Below, one piece after another: positions 61,997-64,000 of a DNA stretch of 64,000 nt. Within the stretch, counting starts at the first letter, position 1, and every line of letters begins with the position of its first letter. The notes under the pieces were generated by a model. The model worked only from the letters and a program-made list of their open reading frames with translations. It was not told where the DNA came from and searched no databases. Origin of the DNA: Rusavskia elegans. Its lineage: Eukaryota > Ascomycota > Lecanoromycetes > Teloschistales > Teloschistaceae. The position numbers were made by a program, and so were the translations under genes. The DNA is taken from positions 248,001-312,000 of the forward strand of contig SAUG01000035.1 of NCBI GenBank assembly GCA_011316305.1. Direction: 5' to 3'.

Positions 61997-63531
61997 TCAA
62001 ACGACGACTCCAGCACCTTTCCCACCCTTGACTCTCCCTTTCCTCCACGGCTTCCTCTTCTCCCACTCCTCTTCCTCCCTCTCTTTCTTCTCCGCAGCCG
62101 CCCTCCCCCCCTTGACCATATTCCCCTCCTTCTCCTCCGTGTCAATATGCCAGACCACATAATTCGGCAGGCCCCAAACCCCATAGCCCGCTCTCTTCGC
62201 CATGGCTGCGAAGCCTTCCGTGTCGGCCTGGTTTTCGAAGGGGTAGCATGGGAAATTGATGCCGGAGCGGTGGACTTCGGCTTTGACTAGGATGTTGACA
62301 CCGCCGATGCCGTCGAGGGGGACTTCTTTGTGGAGGTCGCGGAGGCGTTTTTTCTTGTTGTCGTGGGCCATCCAGTTTAGGTAGGTGCGGTGGGTGCGGT
62401 ATTCTCTGTAGCCTAGAACTTGTCAGGCAAAGTTGGAAAGGCAAGATGTCGGCCCAGGAGCCTGAAGCGCTGCTGTTATGTATTTCCGAGGAGGGAGGTT
62501 CGAATCTTGCTCATTGGAATGAAACCACATACCTTCTGCGAGGACGATGTTCTTGTCTAAGCGTGAACGAAGGCGACGACCTCTCCAGGATTCTTGCCAA
62601 GAGTTGTAGTCATCTGGGATTGTAGTCAGCATTATTCCAGATTGTCGGAAGATAGTAGCTGACATCTGCCCTCGATCTCATCACCGTGCTTGCCGACACG
62701 ATGGAACCAAATATCTAAGCGTAAGTTAGCCACAAGCAGCCACTAAATGATGATACTGGAATATACTTGGTACAATGACGTCTCTATCGTGGTCCATCAG
62801 ATCCTCGATGACAGTCACGGGATTCTCCACAATATCGACATCCCTCCAATAGACCCACTTGTGCTCCGGCTTCAGCGCAGCATATAGCAGGTAATTCCGC
62901 GATCGGCCAATTCCTTTCCGTCTGGGGCCCTGAGCCTCGAAGCTATGTCGGTATTCAACGGTTTGGGGAAGATTATCACCGAAGTCCTTTTCGATGACCA
63001 TGGCACTGCGATAGCGTGTGGGATTGCTAGCGGCTTGAAGACGCTTGAGATGGCTCTGCAGAACCTCAAGAGTGTCATCCTTAGAATCGCCCACCAGGAA
63101 GGCGAGGTCTATGGATTGGTGAGGATAATTCAATTCTTGAATGAGCTGGAAATAGGTTTCCAGATGTGAGGATGCATCCCGCAAAGGAGTGAGGATGAGG
63201 ACCCGGTCTCCGCCGTTGGTGAAGGAAGTGTTGTCGAGATCAAGATATTCTATCGTGGGAGACTCGACTATGAGAGGTTCATGTGGGTTGTGAAGGCCTG
63301 GTGGTAACTGGGAAAGGCCGGCCGGATCTTCGAATGATATAGATGAAGGTCTTGTAGAAGTAGCGCAAAGGAACCTGAAGATTGTTCAACAAATGGGTGT
63401 TTCTTGAGCGATTACCCAGTCACTCACCGATGCCATCCATTCGTCCAGCGCCACAGCAGCAGCACGATGAAGAAAAGGAGGATATAATATAGTCGTCGGC
63501 TAGGTATGTAGGACCGCCTGCGCGGCTGCAT
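61997..63531 (-). CDS. GT62 mannosyltransferase, Anp1/Mnn9/Van1 family
   Basis: Five exons: 63531-63428, 63374-62767, 62714-62664, 62613-62533, 62412-61997; GT-AG introns of 50-120 nt; 419 residues in frame. Type II Golgi membrane topology: short basic N-terminus (Arg-Arg-Arg, Ser-Arg-Arg), one membrane anchor at about residues 14-29, then the lumenal catalytic domain. Family motifs: Leu-Ile-Leu-Thr-Pro-Leu-Arg-Asp near residue 100, Arg-Ser-Arg-Asn-Tyr-Leu-Leu near 192-198, and Trp-Arg-Asp-Val-Asp with the metal-binding DxD at 213-215. It then shows Asp-Val-Ile-Val-Pro-Asn and Asp-Tyr-Asn-Ser-Trp-Gln-Glu-Ser. In yeast this family forms mannan polymerase complexes that extend the alpha-1,6 backbone of N-glycans. 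The C-terminus carries a Lys/Glu-rich tail of about 45 residues. Which paralogue it is cannot be settled by eye. Confidence 0.92.
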
Positions 63532-63924
63532 GGCTGTAGACGTTGGTGCTGCTAATATCGAGACATGATATCGAGTCTACAGACTTTATACAAACGGTCG
63601 TAACGATTTGGACACCCAGCTCTTTTGCAACAATCATGCGGGCGTTACACGCGTTATCGACATCTATACAGAAAGTGGATCAACTTCTAGAGCACATCCG
63701 GCTCACATCAGACACCATACGTGACCCGAGCCGGAGCTACTCGTCAATGACTTCACTTGGATAGAAAGCGTCATCGGATATAAGACACTGCACGGGTATC
63801 CGGCCTGATCGAGGAGGCAGCAGTTGTAGACTTGGCAGTGGCTTGGCGTCTCGGATAATCACCCTGCTAGTTAAACGCGACGCCGCCCTTAGTGGGCTTC
63901 TATTGTTTCGAAACCTGGTGGTAT
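63532..63924. other. Upstream region of the GT62 gene
   Basis: Normal composition. It holds the promoter of the minus-strand GT62 gene. A 73-codon open frame at 63543-63764 plus is unsupported. Confidence 0.55.
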
Positions 63925-64000
63925 TACAGTATTATATCTAAAAACTGCTTTTAGACGGTAATAATCAGATTAGAGTATATAAATTAATTTTCGTAATAAT
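63925..64000. repeat. Start of another AT-rich, probably RIP-affected segment
   Basis: Composition shifts abruptly to TA-rich with almost no CA/TG (attatatctaaaaactgc onward), like the large block. Too short here to assign to an element. Confidence 0.5.

Noticed and set aside
62142..62444. 100-codon minus-strand ORF overlapping the GT62 gene
   Set aside because: Out-of-frame shadow of exon 5 of the GT62 gene, which carries the conserved motifs.

Overview
This window is nuclear DNA of a filamentous ascomycete (Pezizomycotina). The host genes have many short introns of about 47-120 nt. They include a fungal mannosyltransferase (GT62/Anp1) and a fungal-type amino-acid permease. About 53 kb of the window is transposon DNA that has almost lost CA and TG dinucleotides, is very rich in TA, and carries TAG/TAA stops where CAG/CAA/CGA codons would be expected. 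That is the signature of repeat-induced point mutation (RIP). Alternation of AT-rich RIP blocks with GC-equilibrated gene islands suggests a bipartite, isochore-like genome, as known in Leptosphaeria maculans and some other Dothideomycetes. The species is an inference only.

Layout. (1) 1-1135: GC-balanced DNA with no recognisable gene. (2) 1136-54085: the RIP block, a nest of dead mobile elements. It contains a complete Ty3/gypsy chromovirus on the minus strand (31043-37823; two 528-bp LTRs; 5-bp target duplication ATAAC) with degraded zinc knuckle, protease, reverse transcriptase, integrase and chromodomain-region signatures. Two lone LTRs of the same family lie at 11037-11522 and 18482-18913. 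A direct repeat pair of about 7.6 kb (A 11523-19585, B about 44993-54085) remains unclassified. A non-LTR-like element of about 980 bp occurs twice (8094-9074 and 50734-51713), each copy with 11-bp flanking duplications. A tRNA-headed SINE-like insertion (47909-48347) has a perfect 12-bp duplication and has largely escaped RIP at its head. (3) 54086-54168: an intron-containing tRNA-Trp gene sitting exactly on the edge of the block. (4) 54181-63925: a gene island of about 9.7 kb with three protein genes: an APC-family amino-acid permease (minus), a 713-aa fungal protein of unknown function (plus, divergent from the permease across a 525-bp shared promoter with CCAAT and GATA motifs), and a GT62 mannan-polymerase-type mannosyltransferase (minus). 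(5) From about 63925 TA-rich sequence begins again.

The three host genes do not form an evident pathway. The main interest is the archaeology of the RIP block. Copy A and copy B give empty-site controls for each other, so insertion boundaries and relative order can be read directly. Exon joins of the host genes were worked out by eye from GT/AG sites, reading phase and branch-like motifs; all three models close in frame.
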